A stretch of 64,000 nucleotides of DNA from Micromonospora sp. CB01531 (GCF_001905095.1 NZ_LWLS01000001.1:296581-360580); one strand, 5' to 3'; shown: positions 1-8,249, counted from the stretch's first letter. Numbers and translations are program-made. Notes: generated from the sequence alone by a model not told the origin.

Positions 1-1
1 G

Positions 2-610
2 GTGGACAACACCACCGCCACCCCGCTCGGGCAGCGCCCGCTGGACCTCGGAGCCGACGTGGTGGTCGCCTCCGGCACCAAGGCGCTCACCGGCCACTCC
101 GACCTGCTGCTCGGGTACGTGGCGGCCCGCTCCGCCGAGCTGCTCGACCCGGTGACGGCCTGGCGGACCACCACCGGCGGCATACCCGGCGCGTTCGACT
201 GCTGGCTGGCGCACCGCTCGCTGGCGACCGTGGACCTGCGGCTGGCCCGGCAGACCGCCAACGCCGAGGCGCTCGCCCGGCTGCTCGCGGGCCGCGCCGA
301 CGTCACCGGCCTGCGCTGGCCCGGGCGGCCGGAGGATCCGGCGTACCCGGTCGCCTCGGTCCAGATGCGACGGATGCCCGGGGTGCTCTCGTTCGACCTG
401 GGCGACGCCGCCCAGGTGGCCCGGTTCCTGGACGCGTCCCGGCTGGTTGCCGCCGCCACCTCGTTCGGCGGGCTGCACACCACCGCCGACCGGCGGGCCC
501 AGTGGGGCGACGACACCGCCCCCGGCTTCGTCCGGCTCTCCTGCGGGATCGAGGATCCGGCCGACCTGGTGGCCGACGTGACCGCCGCGCTGGACGCCAG
601 CGCGGCCTGA
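2..610 (+). CDS. Cystathionine gamma-lyase/synthase-type PLP enzyme, 3' part
   Basis: The reading frame is open at the left edge, so only the C-terminal ~200 residues are present. The stretch SGTKALTGHSD contains the lysine expected to form the Schiff base with pyridoxal phosphate. The pattern GGIPGAFDCWLAHRSLATVDLR and the C-terminal SFGGLHT...RLSCGIEDPADLVAD match the Cys/Met-metabolism PLP family (fold type I), which cleaves or forms cystathionine in the cytoplasm. The conserved ending (gIEd..DLi.D...AL) suggests the C-terminus is intact. Lyase and synthase cannot be separated from this part; the family assignment is firm and the lyase reading is a preference. Confidence 0.85.
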   Translation: MDNTTATPLGQRPLDLGADVVVASGTKALTGHSDLLLGYVAARSAELLDPVTAWRTTTGGIPGAFDCWLAHRSLATVDLRLARQTANAEALARLLAGRADVTGLRWPGRPEDPAYPVASVQMRRMPGVLSFDLGDAAQVARFLDASRLVAAATSFGGLHTTADRRAQWGDDTAPGFVRLSCGIEDPADLVADVTAALDASAA

Positions 611-707
611 CCCCGGGGACGGCCGATCGTCGGCGCGGACTGACACCGGCGTGGACTGACGCCGCAGCGCGCCGGTGCCGAGGCGGCCGGCCGGCGCCAG
701 CTCCGCT

Positions 708-713
708 AGGGTG
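708..713 (+). promoter_or_regulatory. Probable -10 element (TAGGGT) for the PrmC-like gene
   Basis: TAGGGT fits the actinobacterial -10 pattern TAnnnT. It lies about 145 bases before the downstream ATG at 857, which would give a leader of about 135 bases that contains the hairpin at 778-832. There is no clear -35 element. Confidence 0.4.
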
Positions 714-777
714 ACGACAGCCACGGCCCGCGCGGGCCCCGACCGGAGGAGGTGAGCACGATCCACCAGCGAAGGAC

Positions 778-832
778 CGGCGCTCCCCGCCGAGTCCGCG
801 TCGTCCCTGGTTAGGCGACGCCGGGAGCGCCG
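778..832 (+). promoter_or_regulatory. Nested hairpin in the leader of the PrmC-like gene
   Basis: The outer arms CGGCGCTCCC (778-787) and GGGAGCGCCG (823-832) are perfectly complementary. Inside them a second perfect pair, GCGTCG (798-803) and CGACGC (816-821), closes a 12-base loop. A GTG preceded very closely by GGAGGAG at 745-751 opens a 20-codon Arg-rich frame that ends at TAG in the inner loop (752-814). This could be an attenuator or leader peptide, or just a stable structure; it resembles no riboswitch I can name. Confidence 0.4.
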
Positions 833-856
833 ACAAGCGTTCCCGAAAGGCATGCC

Positions 857-1642
857 ATGGCACCGTTCCCTCCCGACCGTCCCGCCCTCGTCGCCCGGCT
901 GCGTGCCGCCGGCTGCGTCTACGCCGAGGACGAGGCGGACCTGTTGATCGCCGCCGCCGACTCGGCCGCGGCCCTGACCGAGCTCGTTGACCGCCGGCTC
1001 GCCGGCCTGCCGCTGGAACACCTGCTCGGCTGGGCCGAGTTCTGCGGCCGGCGGATCGCCGTCGACCCGGGGGTCTTCGTGCCCCGGGGGCGGACCGCCC
1101 TGCTGGTCGCCGCGGCGACGGCGGTGGCCGGTCCGGCACCGGCCGTGCTCGACCTCTGCTGCGGGTCCGGCGCCGCCGCGCTGGTGCTGCACGGCCGGCT
1201 CGCGCCCCGCTGGCTGGCCGCCGCCGACCTCGACCCGGCCGCGGTGGCCTGCGCCCGGCGCAACCTCGCCCCGCTCGGCGTGCCCGTCTACCAGGGCGAC
1301 CTGTTCGGGCCGATCCCGACCGAGTGGCGGGGCCGCCTGGATCTGGTGGTGGCGAACGCCCCGTACGTGCCGAGCGGCGCGCTGGCCCTGATGCCGGCGG
1401 AGGCACGGCTCTACGAGGCGCCGATGGCGCTGGACGGCGGCGACGACGGGCTGGCCGTGCTGCGCCGGGTGACGGCCGGCGCAGCCGAGTGGCTCGTCCC
1501 GGGCGGGCACCTGGCCGTGGAGTCCAGCGTCGGCCAGGCCGAGGCGCTCTGCGGAGTGCTGGCCGACGCGGGGCTGGTGCCGACCGTGGTGCACGACGAG
1601 GAGTTGGACGCCACGGCCGTCACGGCCCGCCGGCCCGGCTGA
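857..1642 (+). CDS. Putative protein N5-glutamine methyltransferase (PrmC-related)
   Basis: The 261-residue protein has a class I SAM-binding fold: VLDLCCGSGAAALV (about 97-110) is the SAM loop, followed by the acidic strand AAADLDP (121-127). The catalytic motif is NAPY (167-170) in place of the NPPY of PrmC/HemK. That change is typical of a PrmC-related subfamily whose substrate is unknown, so the enzyme probably methylates a glutamine amide in a protein, but release factors are not assured targets. The ATG at 857 follows GAAAGG by a few bases. It sits between the PLP enzyme and the ROK kinase with no obvious functional link. Confidence 0.8.
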   Translation: MAPFPPDRPALVARLRAAGCVYAEDEADLLIAAADSAAALTELVDRRLAGLPLEHLLGWAEFCGRRIAVDPGVFVPRGRTALLVAAATAVAGPAPAVLDLCCGSGAAALVLHGRLAPRWLAAADLDPAAVACARRNLAPLGVPVYQGDLFGPIPTEWRGRLDLVVANAPYVPSGALALMPAEARLYEAPMALDGGDDGLAVLRRVTAGAAEWLVPGGHLAVESSVGQAEALCGVLADAGLVPTVVHDEELDATAVTARRPG

Positions 1643-1728
1643 GCGTCGCGCTGCCCGGCCCGTCCGGTGCATGGCGGGCCGCTGAACGGCGAACTAGCCT
1701 CGGGCCAGGCTCGGTGGGAGGGGTGGCC

Positions 1729-2781
1729 GTGGGCAGCACGGGTGTGCCGGTGGTGGTGGGTCTCGACAACGGCGGCACCAGCAACAACGCCACCGTGCTG
1801 ACCGTCGACGGCCGGTTCCTGGTGGACGGGCTGGTGGAGATCCCGAGCGAGGTCCAGGCCGGTCCGGAGGCGGCGATCGAGGCGCTGGCCCGGGCGTTCG
1901 ACGGCATCGTGGCACGTACCGGGGTGCCCCGGGAACTGGTGCGTGCCGTCGGGCTGGACACCCCCGGCCCGGCGAGCGCCAGCGGGGTCATCTCCTCGCG
2001 CGGCTCGACCAACTTCTCCCAGCCGGCCTGGCGGGGGTACGACGTGCGGGGCGCCTTGGAGCACCGGCTCGGCCTCCCGGTGGTCTACGCCAACGACGGC
2101 AACGCGGCGGCCCTGTACGCGCACCACGTCCACTTCGGCGTGGACGCGATGCGCCGTTCCTCGGTCGCCGCCATCGTCGGCACCGGGCTCGGCGGTGGGG
2201 TGGTGGAGGACGGCCGTGTGGTCGGCGGCGCAGCCGGCATGGCGGGGGAGTTCGGGCACGTGCACATCCCGCTCGACGGGCTGCTGGCACCGGGCCAGGC
2301 GGTCCCCGTTTGCGCCTGCGGCTTCACCGGTGATGTGGAGAGCGTCGCCTCGCTCACCGCCATCGAGCGGAACCTGCTGCCGTACTGGCTGGGCCGGTTC
2401 CCGGGGCATCCGCTGGCGGCCGAGCCGCCGGGCCGGGCGGCGAAGCTGGTGCGCGGCTACGGCGAGCGGGGCGACCCGCTGGCTCGGGAGGTGTTCACCC
2501 AGCAGGCGATGGCGTTGGGCCGGTTGTTCACCATCGCGGCGAACTTCACCGACCCGCACGCGTACTTCGTCGGCGGTGGCGTGGTGGAGGCGGCGCCGGA
2601 GTTCCGCGACTGGTTCCTCGCCACGGTGCGGGAGTACACGGTGCTCCGCCCCGAGCAGCGCGCGGTGGCCACCTTCGCGCTGGTGCCGGACCGGGACATG
2701 GCCGGCGCGCGGGGGGTGGCCATCGCGGCGCTGGAGGCGGTCCGGTCCGGCTCCGCCGCCGGTCCGCTGGTCGCCGGCTGA
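1729..2781 (+). CDS. ROK-family sugar kinase
   Basis: ROK proteins phosphorylate glucose, N-acetylmannosamine and related sugars with ATP, or act as sugar-responsive repressors. This 350-residue copy has no N-terminal helix-turn-helix, so it should be a kinase. GLDNGGTSNN near the N-terminus is the ATP-phosphate loop; DTPGP and GTGLGGG follow. The ROK zinc motif normally reads CxCGxxGCxE; here it is C195-A-C197-G-F-T-G-D202-V-E204, so the third cysteine is aspartate. GTG at 1729 was chosen because GGAG (1717-1720) lies 8 bases upstream; GTG at 1723 would be too close. TAGCCT at 1695-1700 is a likely -10. Confidence 0.85.
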   Translation: MGSTGVPVVVGLDNGGTSNNATVLTVDGRFLVDGLVEIPSEVQAGPEAAIEALARAFDGIVARTGVPRELVRAVGLDTPGPASASGVISSRGSTNFSQPAWRGYDVRGALEHRLGLPVVYANDGNAAALYAHHVHFGVDAMRRSSVAAIVGTGLGGGVVEDGRVVGGAAGMAGEFGHVHIPLDGLLAPGQAVPVCACGFTGDVESVASLTAIERNLLPYWLGRFPGHPLAAEPPGRAAKLVRGYGERGDPLAREVFTQQAMALGRLFTIAANFTDPHAYFVGGGVVEAAPEFRDWFLATVREYTVLRPEQRAVATFALVPDRDMAGARGVAIAALEAVRSGSAAGPLVAG

Positions 2782-2804
2782 CCCGCGGCCTGGCGTCCGG
2801 GGGA

Positions 2805-3005
2805 TCAGCCGCGTGGTGGGGCGCCGGTGAACGCCGTCCAGGCGGCCGGGGAGAAGACCAGCACCGGGCCGGCCGGGTCCTTGGAGTCGCGGACCGCGAC
2901 CGCCTCGGGCAGCGTCGCCATCTCGACGCACGCGCCCTCGTCGCCGCTGTGGCTGCTCTTGCGCCAGCCGGTCGCTGCCGGGCGGGGGCTGCTCGTGCCG
3001 TTCAT
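2805..3005 (-). CDS. DUF397 domain protein
   Basis: This 66-residue protein shows the DUF397 pattern: W.KSSHS, CVE, VAVRDSKDP.GP.LVFSP..W.AF. Such proteins are encoded next to XRE/DUF5753 regulators in actinomycetes, where the pair behaves like a regulator and its small partner, in some species in developmental control or as a toxin-antitoxin-like unit. It begins 6 bases after the stop of the XRE gene, so the two are almost certainly co-transcribed. The biochemical function is unknown. Confidence 0.9.
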   Translation of the reverse strand: MNGTSSPRPAATGWRKSSHSGDEGACVEMATLPEAVAVRDSKDPAGPVLVFSPAAWTAFTGAPPRG

Positions 3006-3011
3006 CCGGAT

Positions 3012-3857
3012 CTACCTCTCGTTCAACAGGCGGAGGAGCTGGTCCCGGCTGGCTGGCGGGCTCAGCGCCACGGTCCGCAGGTGCTCCATGATCTTGGTGC
3101 AGGTACGCAGGTCGCCCGGCCGGTCCAGGACCATCTGCCCGGCGACCGTCTCCACCGAGGCGATGATCGGGTCCTCGGGGTCGGCGAACTCCAGGATGTG
3201 CAGCGAGCCCCGGGTGCCCCGGTGGTAGCCCGCGGCGAGAGGGATCACCTGCACGGTGATGTTGGGCAGTTCGGCCATCTTCAGCAGGTGTCGTAGCTGT
3301 CCCTCCATCACGGACCGGTCGCCGACCGGGCGCAGCAGCGCGCCCTCGTCGATGATGGCGTCGAGGATCGGCGGATCGTCACTCGTGAGTCGCTGCTGCC
3401 GGTCGAGGCGCAGGTGGACGCGCTGCTCCACCTGTTCGTCGCTGAGCGTGTGCGGGCCGCCGCGCATCACGCCGCGGATGTAGTCGGCGGTCTGGAGCAG
3501 GCCGGGCACCACCGAGGGCTCGAAGTTGGCGATCCCGGTCGCCTCCGCCTCCAGCGCGATGAAGTCGATGGTCCGCCGGTCCAGCAGGTACGAGTAGGAG
3601 ACCCACCAGCCGGGCTTGCGGGCGTCCTTGGCGAGCTGCACCGCCGCGGCGATCTCGTCGGGCCCGACCCGGTAGAGGGTGAGCAGCGCACGCACGGTGG
3701 CCGGGCTGACCAGCGTCTGGGCGTTCTCGTACCGGGACAGGGTGCTCCGGGTGCTGTTGATCTCGTCGGCCGCGGCCTCGAGGGTCAGGCCGGCGGCCTC
3801 CCGGTGGGTACGCAGGGCGATGCCGAGCCGTCGGGCCCGGGCGGTCTTCGGCGCCAT
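3012..3857 (-). CDS. XRE-family regulator with DUF5753 effector domain
   Basis: The 281-residue protein begins with an XRE helix-turn-helix (about 12-68: GIALRTHREAAGLTLE, then STRSTLSRYEN). The remainder, from KPGWWVSYSYLLDRR through PSVVPGLLQTADYIRGVM to the C-terminus, is the DUF5753 domain common in actinomycete regulators. ATG at 3857 gives the normal MAPKTARARRLG start; an in-frame start 25 codons earlier adds non-conserved sequence. The DUF397 gene follows at once. Upstream, TGCAAC..CATCGA occurs twice on the coding strand (about 3860-3920) and may be an operator. Targets cannot be read from sequence. Confidence 0.88.
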   Translation of the reverse strand: MAPKTARARRLGIALRTHREAAGLTLEAAADEINSTRSTLSRYENAQTLVSPATVRALLTLYRVGPDEIAAAVQLAKDARKPGWWVSYSYLLDRRTIDFIALEAEATGIANFEPSVVPGLLQTADYIRGVMRGGPHTLSDEQVEQRVHLRLDRQQRLTSDDPPILDAIIDEGALLRPVGDRSVMEGQLRHLLKMAELPNITVQVIPLAAGYHRGTRGSLHILEFADPEDPIIASVETVAGQMVLDRPGDLRTCTKIMEHLRTVALSPPASRDQLLRLLNER

Positions 3858-3953
3858 GCATCGATGGTTGCACATCAAGGGGAGAATGCGCATGAGAGAA
3901 GGTCGATGAGAGTTGCATTCACGCGTGTCCACCTGTCAATCTGTGTTCGCGTC

Positions 3954-4058
3954 CTCACCACCGGTTGTCGTGGCGACGGTGGTGGTGAGTGACCGGAGGG
4001 GATGGGGCGCGCGGCGATCGGGTTTTCACTCCCCCACGACCCGATCGCCGCGTGCCCC
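3954..4058. repeat. Two large inverted repeats upstream of the XRE gene
   Basis: The first pairs CTCACCACC (3954-3962) with GGTGGTGAG (3981-3989) and has an inner GTCG/CGAC stem. The second is much longer: a 20-base arm at 4004-4023 pairs with 4039-4058 with one mismatch around a 15-base pyrimidine-rich loop; its core is GCGGCGATCGGGT/ACCCGATCGCCGC. They lie between the divergent XRE gene and a small + strand gene, where a terminator is not expected. They could be regulator sites, a terminator for an unseen RNA, or a palindromic repeat. Confidence 0.6.
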
Positions 4059-4131
4059 TACCGCCCAGGGCACGGGGAGGGGATCGCATGACGGTGACGG
4101 GCTGCCGCCCTCCGGGCGGGGGTGGACGGGG

Positions 4132-4362
4132 ATGACCCGCTTCCTCGTGGTCCTCACCGACGTCCGCCCGATGGAAGGGCTGGGGCGCAACGAGCGGACG
4201 AGCCCCGAGCGGCGCCGGCAGGTGGTCGGCGCCAACAGCCGGGAGGCGGCGGACCGGATCGCCGGCGCCTTCATGGCGCTGGGCATGGTCCGGGCGGGGC
4301 GGCAACGGGTCAAGGTCATCGCGGTGGGGCGCCACCCCCAGGTCCCGGAGCAACCGGACTGA
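4132..4362 (+). CDS. Small hypothetical protein
   Basis: This would encode 76 residues starting MTRFLVVLTDVRP, with SREAADRIAGAFMALGMV in the middle and VKVIAVG near the end. It is basic and has no membrane segment or cysteine motif. A longer in-frame start at 3913 would add low-complexity sequence through the hairpin region, so the internal ATG is preferred; its ribosome site (GGACGGGG) is weak. A strong hairpin follows it. I do not recognise the family. The SREAAD...A.L motif faintly recalls small proteins that act on prefixed signals, but no function is claimed. Confidence 0.5.
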   Translation: MTRFLVVLTDVRPMEGLGRNERTSPERRRQVVGANSREAADRIAGAFMALGMVRAGRQRVKVIAVGRHPQVPEQPD

Positions 4363-4407
4363 GCCCCCGGCCCGCCTCCCCGGACCCGGTCGACAGCGGG
4401 CGGGACA

Positions 4408-4444
4408 CCGGTGGCCGGTGGCGGGTCCCGCCACCGGCCACCGG
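4408..4444. terminator. Bidirectional hairpin between convergent genes
   Basis: A perfect 17-bp stem (4408-4424 with 4428-4444) closes a 3-base loop. It lies between the stop of the small + strand gene and the stop of the - strand AAA+ gene at 4448. No T-tract is present, as is common for actinobacterial terminators. Confidence 0.75.
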
Positions 4445-4447
4445 GCC

Positions 4448-5773
4448 TCACAGCAGCTTGCGCCGCTTCAGGTACGCGACCAGGTCGTCGTAGACACCGC
4501 CCTCGTTGGCGAACATGGCGACGTTGCGGGCGGTGGACAGCCACGGCCGGGTGGACGGGCGGACCTCCTTCAGCGCCCGCTCCAGGTCCCGCTGCTCGAT
4601 CATCCGGACCTGGCCGGTGCGTACCGAGTCGGCCATCGCGAACTCGGCGGAGCTCTCGCAGAGATGGGCCAGGTCGGCGCCGGAGAAGTCCTCGGTCGCC
4701 GCGACCACCCGGCGCAGGTCGATGTTGGCGATCGGCCGTTCGCGCAGGTGGTACTCCAGGATCGCCACACGGGCCTCGGCGTCCGGCGGCAGCACCAGCA
4801 CCACCCGGTCCAGCCGGCCCGGCCGGCGCAGCGCCGGATCGACGTCCCACGGGGTGTTCGTGGCGGCCAGCACGAAGACGCCCTCGTTGTCGCCCTCCAT
4901 GCCGTCCAGCTCGGCCAGGAGCTGGTTGCCCAGCGTCCGCATCGAACTCGACGAGACCTGCGACCGCTTGTGGCCCAGGGCGTCGATCTCGTCGAGGAAG
5001 AGCACGCAGGGAGCGTCGCGCCGGGCCGCCTCGAACAGCTGGTGCAGGTTCCGCTCCGAGTTGCCGACCCACATGTCCAGCACGTCCACGATGGACAGCG
5101 ACAGGAACTTCGCGCCCATCTCCCCGGCCACCGCCCGGGCCAGGAAGGTCTTGCCGCAGCCGGGCGGCCCGTAGAGCATCAGGCCGCCGCGCAGGCTCTT
5201 GCCGTACATCCGGCGCAGCTCCGGGTTGCGCAGCGGGCCCAGGAAGGCCAGCTCCAGCCGTTCCTTCACGGCCGACATGCCGCCCACGTCGGCCAGCCGG
5301 ACCGAGGAGGACTCCACGTCGTACACCCGGTCGGCCGCGCCGCGGACCGGCTCCGGCTCGTCGCCGGCCCGGGCGAAGCGCGGCGGCACGACGTCGGCCA
5401 ACTCCTGCTCGTACGCGGCCAGCGGGTCGTGCCCCGACGGACCCGCGGGCGCCGGGCGCTGCGCCGGCGGTGCCGGGCGGTCGTCCCCGGACGGACCCGC
5501 GGAGGCGGGCGGTGCCGGGCGGTCGTGCTCGGGCGAGGCGGTGGGTGCCGTGCGCTGCGCCGGGGGTACGGGCCCGCCGAGTGCCCGCTGCATCAGGGTC
5601 TGGGCCTGCGCGTTGCCCGGGTCCCGGGCAAGCGCCTGCCCGATGTGCGCGATGGCCTCGGCGCCCCGGCCGCCGTCCAACAGCAGTCCGGCCAGGTGCA
5701 GGCGCAGCGGCAGATCGTCGGGCCGGGCGTCGAGGGCGGCCAGCAGGCTGTCGATGAGGGCATCCGAGCTCAC
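4448..5773 (-). CDS. AAA+ ATPase with N-terminal TPR repeats
   Basis: A 441-residue cytoplasmic ATPase of the Cdc48/SpoVK type with one AAA module. Residues ~1-65 are TPR-like helices (LLAALDARPDDLPLRLHLAGLL, then GAEAIAHIGQALARDPGNAQAQ), followed by a Pro-rich linker. The module shows Walker A GPPGCGKT (~200), Walker B VLFLDEID (~257), sensor AATNTP, and the second region of homology RRPGRLDR with arginine fingers (~310). It probably remodels or unfolds a partner protein bound by the TPRs; the partner is unknown. GTG at 5773 is preceded on its strand by TAGGCT nine bases upstream, so the transcript is nearly leaderless. Confidence 0.85.
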   Translation of the reverse strand: MSSDALIDSLLAALDARPDDLPLRLHLAGLLLDGGRGAEAIAHIGQALARDPGNAQAQTLMQRALGGPVPPAQRTAPTASPEHDRPAPPASAGPSGDDRPAPPAQRPAPAGPSGHDPLAAYEQELADVVPPRFARAGDEPEPVRGAADRVYDVESSSVRLADVGGMSAVKERLELAFLGPLRNPELRRMYGKSLRGGLMLYGPPGCGKTFLARAVAGEMGAKFLSLSIVDVLDMWVGNSERNLHQLFEAARRDAPCVLFLDEIDALGHKRSQVSSSSMRTLGNQLLAELDGMEGDNEGVFVLAATNTPWDVDPALRRPGRLDRVVLVLPPDAEARVAILEYHLRERPIANIDLRRVVAATEDFSGADLAHLCESSAEFAMADSVRTGQVRMIEQRDLERALKEVRPSTRPWLSTARNVAMFANEGGVYDDLVAYLKRRKLL

Positions 5774-5974
5774 AGGACGAGCAGCCTAGTCGGCGGCCGC
5801 TCCGATCCGCTCACCGTCGCGGGCCTGCATCGCCACCGGCGGCGCGGCGGCCGTTCGACTGAGCTGGCCGCCCGATTACTCCCTGTGTACCGCTCGTTGA
5901 CCGGTTGCGCGGTGAGATGCCGTCTCCTCGGGTATCGGCTGCCCGGGATCGCCACGCACAGTAGGGTCAACCGG

Positions 5975-6025
5975 GTGAGCGCCACCGGCGAGCACGGCCA
6001 GCCGCAGTCGCGAACGAAGAGGTGA
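5975..6025 (+). CDS. Possible leaderless mini-ORF upstream of ddl
   Basis: A GTG at 5975 lies exactly 7 bases after TAGGGT (5962-5967), the spacing of a leaderless start. It opens a 16-codon frame ([16 protein letters not shown]) whose TGA (6023-6025) overlaps the first in-frame GTG of ddl (6022) as GTGA. The frame may couple translation into ddl, or the promoter may simply drive ddl with a short leader. Peptide function, if any, is unknown. Confidence 0.35.
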   Translation: MSATGEHGQPQSRTKR

Positions 6026-6030
6026 CCGGA

Positions 6031-7131
6031 GTGACCACCCCAGGCAAGACCCGTGTGGCGATCGTCTTCGGCGGCCGCAGCCCCGAGCACGGCATCTCCT
6101 GCGTCAGCGCGGGCAGCGTGCTGGCCGCGCTGGACCCGGACGAGTTCGAGGTGGTCCCGGTCGGTATCACCCGGCAGGGCCAGTGGGTGCTGGCCAGCGG
6201 CGACCCGGGTCAACTGGCCATCCAGGATCGCAAGCTGCCGGAGATCACCGCCGGCTCCGGTGCGGAACTGGTGCTGCGCGCCGATCCGGCGGCGGGTGGC
6301 CTGATGGTGCTCGACCCGACGCAGGGCCCCCGGGCGCTGGCCGACGTGGACGTGGTCTTCCCGGTGCTGCACGGCGCGTACGGCGAGGACGGCACCATCC
6401 AGGGGATGCTGGAGATGGCCGGCATCCCGTACGTCGGGGCGAACGTGTTCGCCTCCGCGGCGGCCATGGACAAGGAGTTCACCAAGAAGCTCTGCGCCGC
6501 CGAGGGCATCCCGGTCGGCCCGTACGTGGTGCTGCGCAACGGGATGACGATGACCGAGGAGGACAAGGAGCGCCTCGGCCTGCCGGTCTTCGTCAAGCCG
6601 TCCCGGGCCGGTTCCTCCTTCGGCATCACCAAGGTCGACGACTGGTCCCAGCTCGACGCGGCGGTCGCCACCGCCCGCGAGATCGACACCAAGGTGCTGG
6701 TCGAGGGCGCGATCGTCGGCCGCGAGATCGAGTGCGGCGTGCTGGAAGGGGAGGCCGGCGGCGCCCCCGAGGCGTCGGTGCTGGCCGAGGTGCGGATGAT
6801 CGGCGGCCGTGACTGGTACGACTTCGAGGCCAAGTACATCTACGCCGACGAGGTCTGCGAGTACGACGTCCCGGCGAAGCTGCCCGAGCCGGTCGCCCGC
6901 CGGGTGCAGGAGTACGCCACCCGCGCGTTCACCGCGCTGGACTGCTCCGGGCTGGCCCGGGTCGACTTCTTCGTCACCCCGGAGCTGGACGTCTACCTCA
7001 ACGAGATCAACACCATGCCCGGTTTCACCCCGACCTCGATGTTCCCGCGCATGTGGGCGGCCAGCGGCCTGGAGTATCCGAAGCTGGTCAACCGCCTCCT
7101 CCGCACCGCCCTCCGCCGCGCCGGCCGCTGA
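6031..7131 (+). CDS. ddl: D-alanine--D-alanine ligase
   Basis: Ddl joins two D-alanines using ATP to make the dipeptide that ends the peptidoglycan stem peptide. The 366-residue protein starts with [20 protein letters not shown], has ATP-grasp features ([33 protein letters not shown]) and ends with the Mg-binding loop [20 protein letters not shown] at 6031 follows AAGAGG (6017-6022) by 8 bases; GTG at 6022 is an alternative if translation is coupled to the upstream mini-ORF. The order ddl-DUF3515-thiL is conserved in actinobacteria. Confidence 0.95.
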   Translation: MTTPGKTRVAIVFGGRSPEHGISCVSAGSVLAALDPDEFEVVPVGITRQGQWVLASGDPGQLAIQDRKLPEITAGSGAELVLRADPAAGGLMVLDPTQGPRALADVDVVFPVLHGAYGEDGTIQGMLEMAGIPYVGANVFASAAAMDKEFTKKLCAAEGIPVGPYVVLRNGMTMTEEDKERLGLPVFVKPSRAGSSFGITKVDDWSQLDAAVATAREIDTKVLVEGAIVGREIECGVLEGEAGGAPEASVLAEVRMIGGRDWYDFEAKYIYADEVCEYDVPAKLPEPVARRVQEYATRAFTALDCSGLARVDFFVTPELDVYLNEINTMPGFTPTSMFPRMWAASGLEYPKLVNRLLRTALRRAGR

Positions 7132-7159
7132 CCCGTCACGCGGCTCAAGATCCGGCCTG

Positions 7160-7211
7160 ATTCACGGAAAGAGTGGCCATTCCGGCGTGGAAGGCCACTC
7201 GTTCCGTGAAT
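7160..7211. repeat. Dispersed palindromic element, copy A (likely bidirectional terminator)
   Basis: Arms 7160-7178 and 7193-7211 are 19 bases each with one mismatch, core GGAAAGAGTGGCC / GGCCACTC-TTCC. It lies between ddl (+) and the DUF3515 gene (-), whose ends converge. The same core recurs at 42345-42389 and 58168-58217. Confidence 0.75.
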
Positions 7212-7234
7212 CTGCGCCCTCGGAGGGCGCGACG

Positions 7235-7861
7235 TCAGCCGGAGCAGCCGGACGGGGCGGTCTTGGCCGAGGGGACCGCCGCGACGATCGCGTCGGAGAT
7301 CGGGGCGACCCACTGCAGCGGCTGCTCGTACTGCTTGGGCAGCCGGACCCGGACGGGGGTCTCCCGGTCGACGGTGGTCAGCACGCTGCCGTCGGCTTCC
7401 TGCGCGGCGTACCAGCAGACCTTGTTGACCCGCCACACCTCGTCGGTGGGCTGGATCACCGGCGGGGTGCCGCCGCAGGCCACGGTCAGCGCCGGATCGC
7501 CGTACGCGGCGTTCTGCTCTGCGCCGGCGGTGACCGGCCGTTGCTGCAGGTCGCGCACGCTCGGCGGGAGTTGTGACAGCAGGGCCCGGCACAGCGTCGC
7601 CGGCCGCTCGGCCAGGGCCGGGGCGGGCATCTCGACCGGGGCGGTCGACTGCGGCCGCACGGCGGTCGCCGACGGCTGCGGTGCGGCGGCCGGCTCGTCC
7701 GGGGCCAGCTTGGCGAAGGTGAACCCGGCCACCGCCACGGTCACCGGCAGCGCGATCAGCGTCGCCCAGAGGGCGGCGCCGCGGGTGCTCCGGTCCCGGC
7801 GCGGGGCCTCGTCGGCCGTGCCGGCCTCGTCCTGAGCGGGGGAGATAGTAATCTTGTCCAC
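7235..7861 (-). CDS. DUF3515 membrane-anchored protein
   Basis: A 208-residue protein with a single hydrophobic segment at about 29-50, preceded by charged RRDRSTRG, so the N-terminus should be cytoplasmic and the rest outside. The exported part contains LCRALLSQLPPSVRDL, then PALTVACGGTPPVIQP and VCWYA, with three or four cysteines that may form disulphides, as in DUF3515. The function is unknown, but the gene keeps company with ddl and thiL in actinobacteria. GTG at 7861 directly abuts the stop of the upstream Lrp-type gene (TAAGTG), so the two form an operon. Confidence 0.85.
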   Translation of the reverse strand: MDKITISPAQDEAGTADEAPRRDRSTRGAALWATLIALPVTVAVAGFTFAKLAPDEPAAAPQPSATAVRPQSTAPVEMPAPALAERPATLCRALLSQLPPSVRDLQQRPVTAGAEQNAAYGDPALTVACGGTPPVIQPTDEVWRVNKVCWYAAQEADGSVLTTVDRETPVRVRLPKQYEQPLQWVAPISDAIVAAVPSAKTAPSGCSG

Positions 7862-8095
7862 TTACAGGCGCACCACCGAACACGTGAGGGTGCGGGTGAT
7901 GCCGGGCACCATCTGCACCTTGCTGACGATGAGTTTGCCGAGCTCGTCGACGGTGTTCGCCTCGGTGAGGACGACCACGTCGTACGGCCCGGTGACGGCG
8001 TCGACACGCACCACGCCGGCAAGGTCCGAGATCTGACCGGCCACGTCACGCGCCCGCCCGACCTCGGTCTGGATGAGGATGTACGCCTGTACCAC
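7862..8095 (-). CDS. Lrp/AsnC effector-domain (RAM) protein, no DNA-binding domain
   Basis: A 77-residue stand-alone RAM domain: MVQAYILIQTEVGRARDVAG, then GPYDVVVLTEANTVDELGKLI and MVPGITRTLTCSVV. In full Lrp/AsnC regulators this domain binds amino acids and makes dimers; here the helix-turn-helix is missing, so it may sense or store a ligand or pair with another protein. GTG at 8095 has GGAGG 7 bases upstream. Open frame upstream of this is not conserved in character. The DUF3515 gene follows without a gap. Confidence 0.85.
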   Translation of the reverse strand: MVQAYILIQTEVGRARDVAGQISDLAGVVRVDAVTGPYDVVVLTEANTVDELGKLIVSKVQMVPGITRTLTCSVVRL

Positions 8096-8249
8096 GACTC
8101 GACCTCCGTCCGTCGCCGCCTGGGGCGGTCCGAAGGGTGAAACTACCGTACGGAGCAGCCGTGATCCGTATCGGTGGCCGGTTGGACGCGGTGAGCGAGG
8201 CCACGGCGTGGGCGGAGCGAGTGACGAGTGAGCGCGACGAGGGGACGGC

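Noticed and set aside
3955..5072. Long antisense frames across the hypothetical gene and the AAA+ gene
   Set aside because: They are Arg/Pro/Gly-rich, overlap conserved domains on the other frame, and lack ribosome sites.
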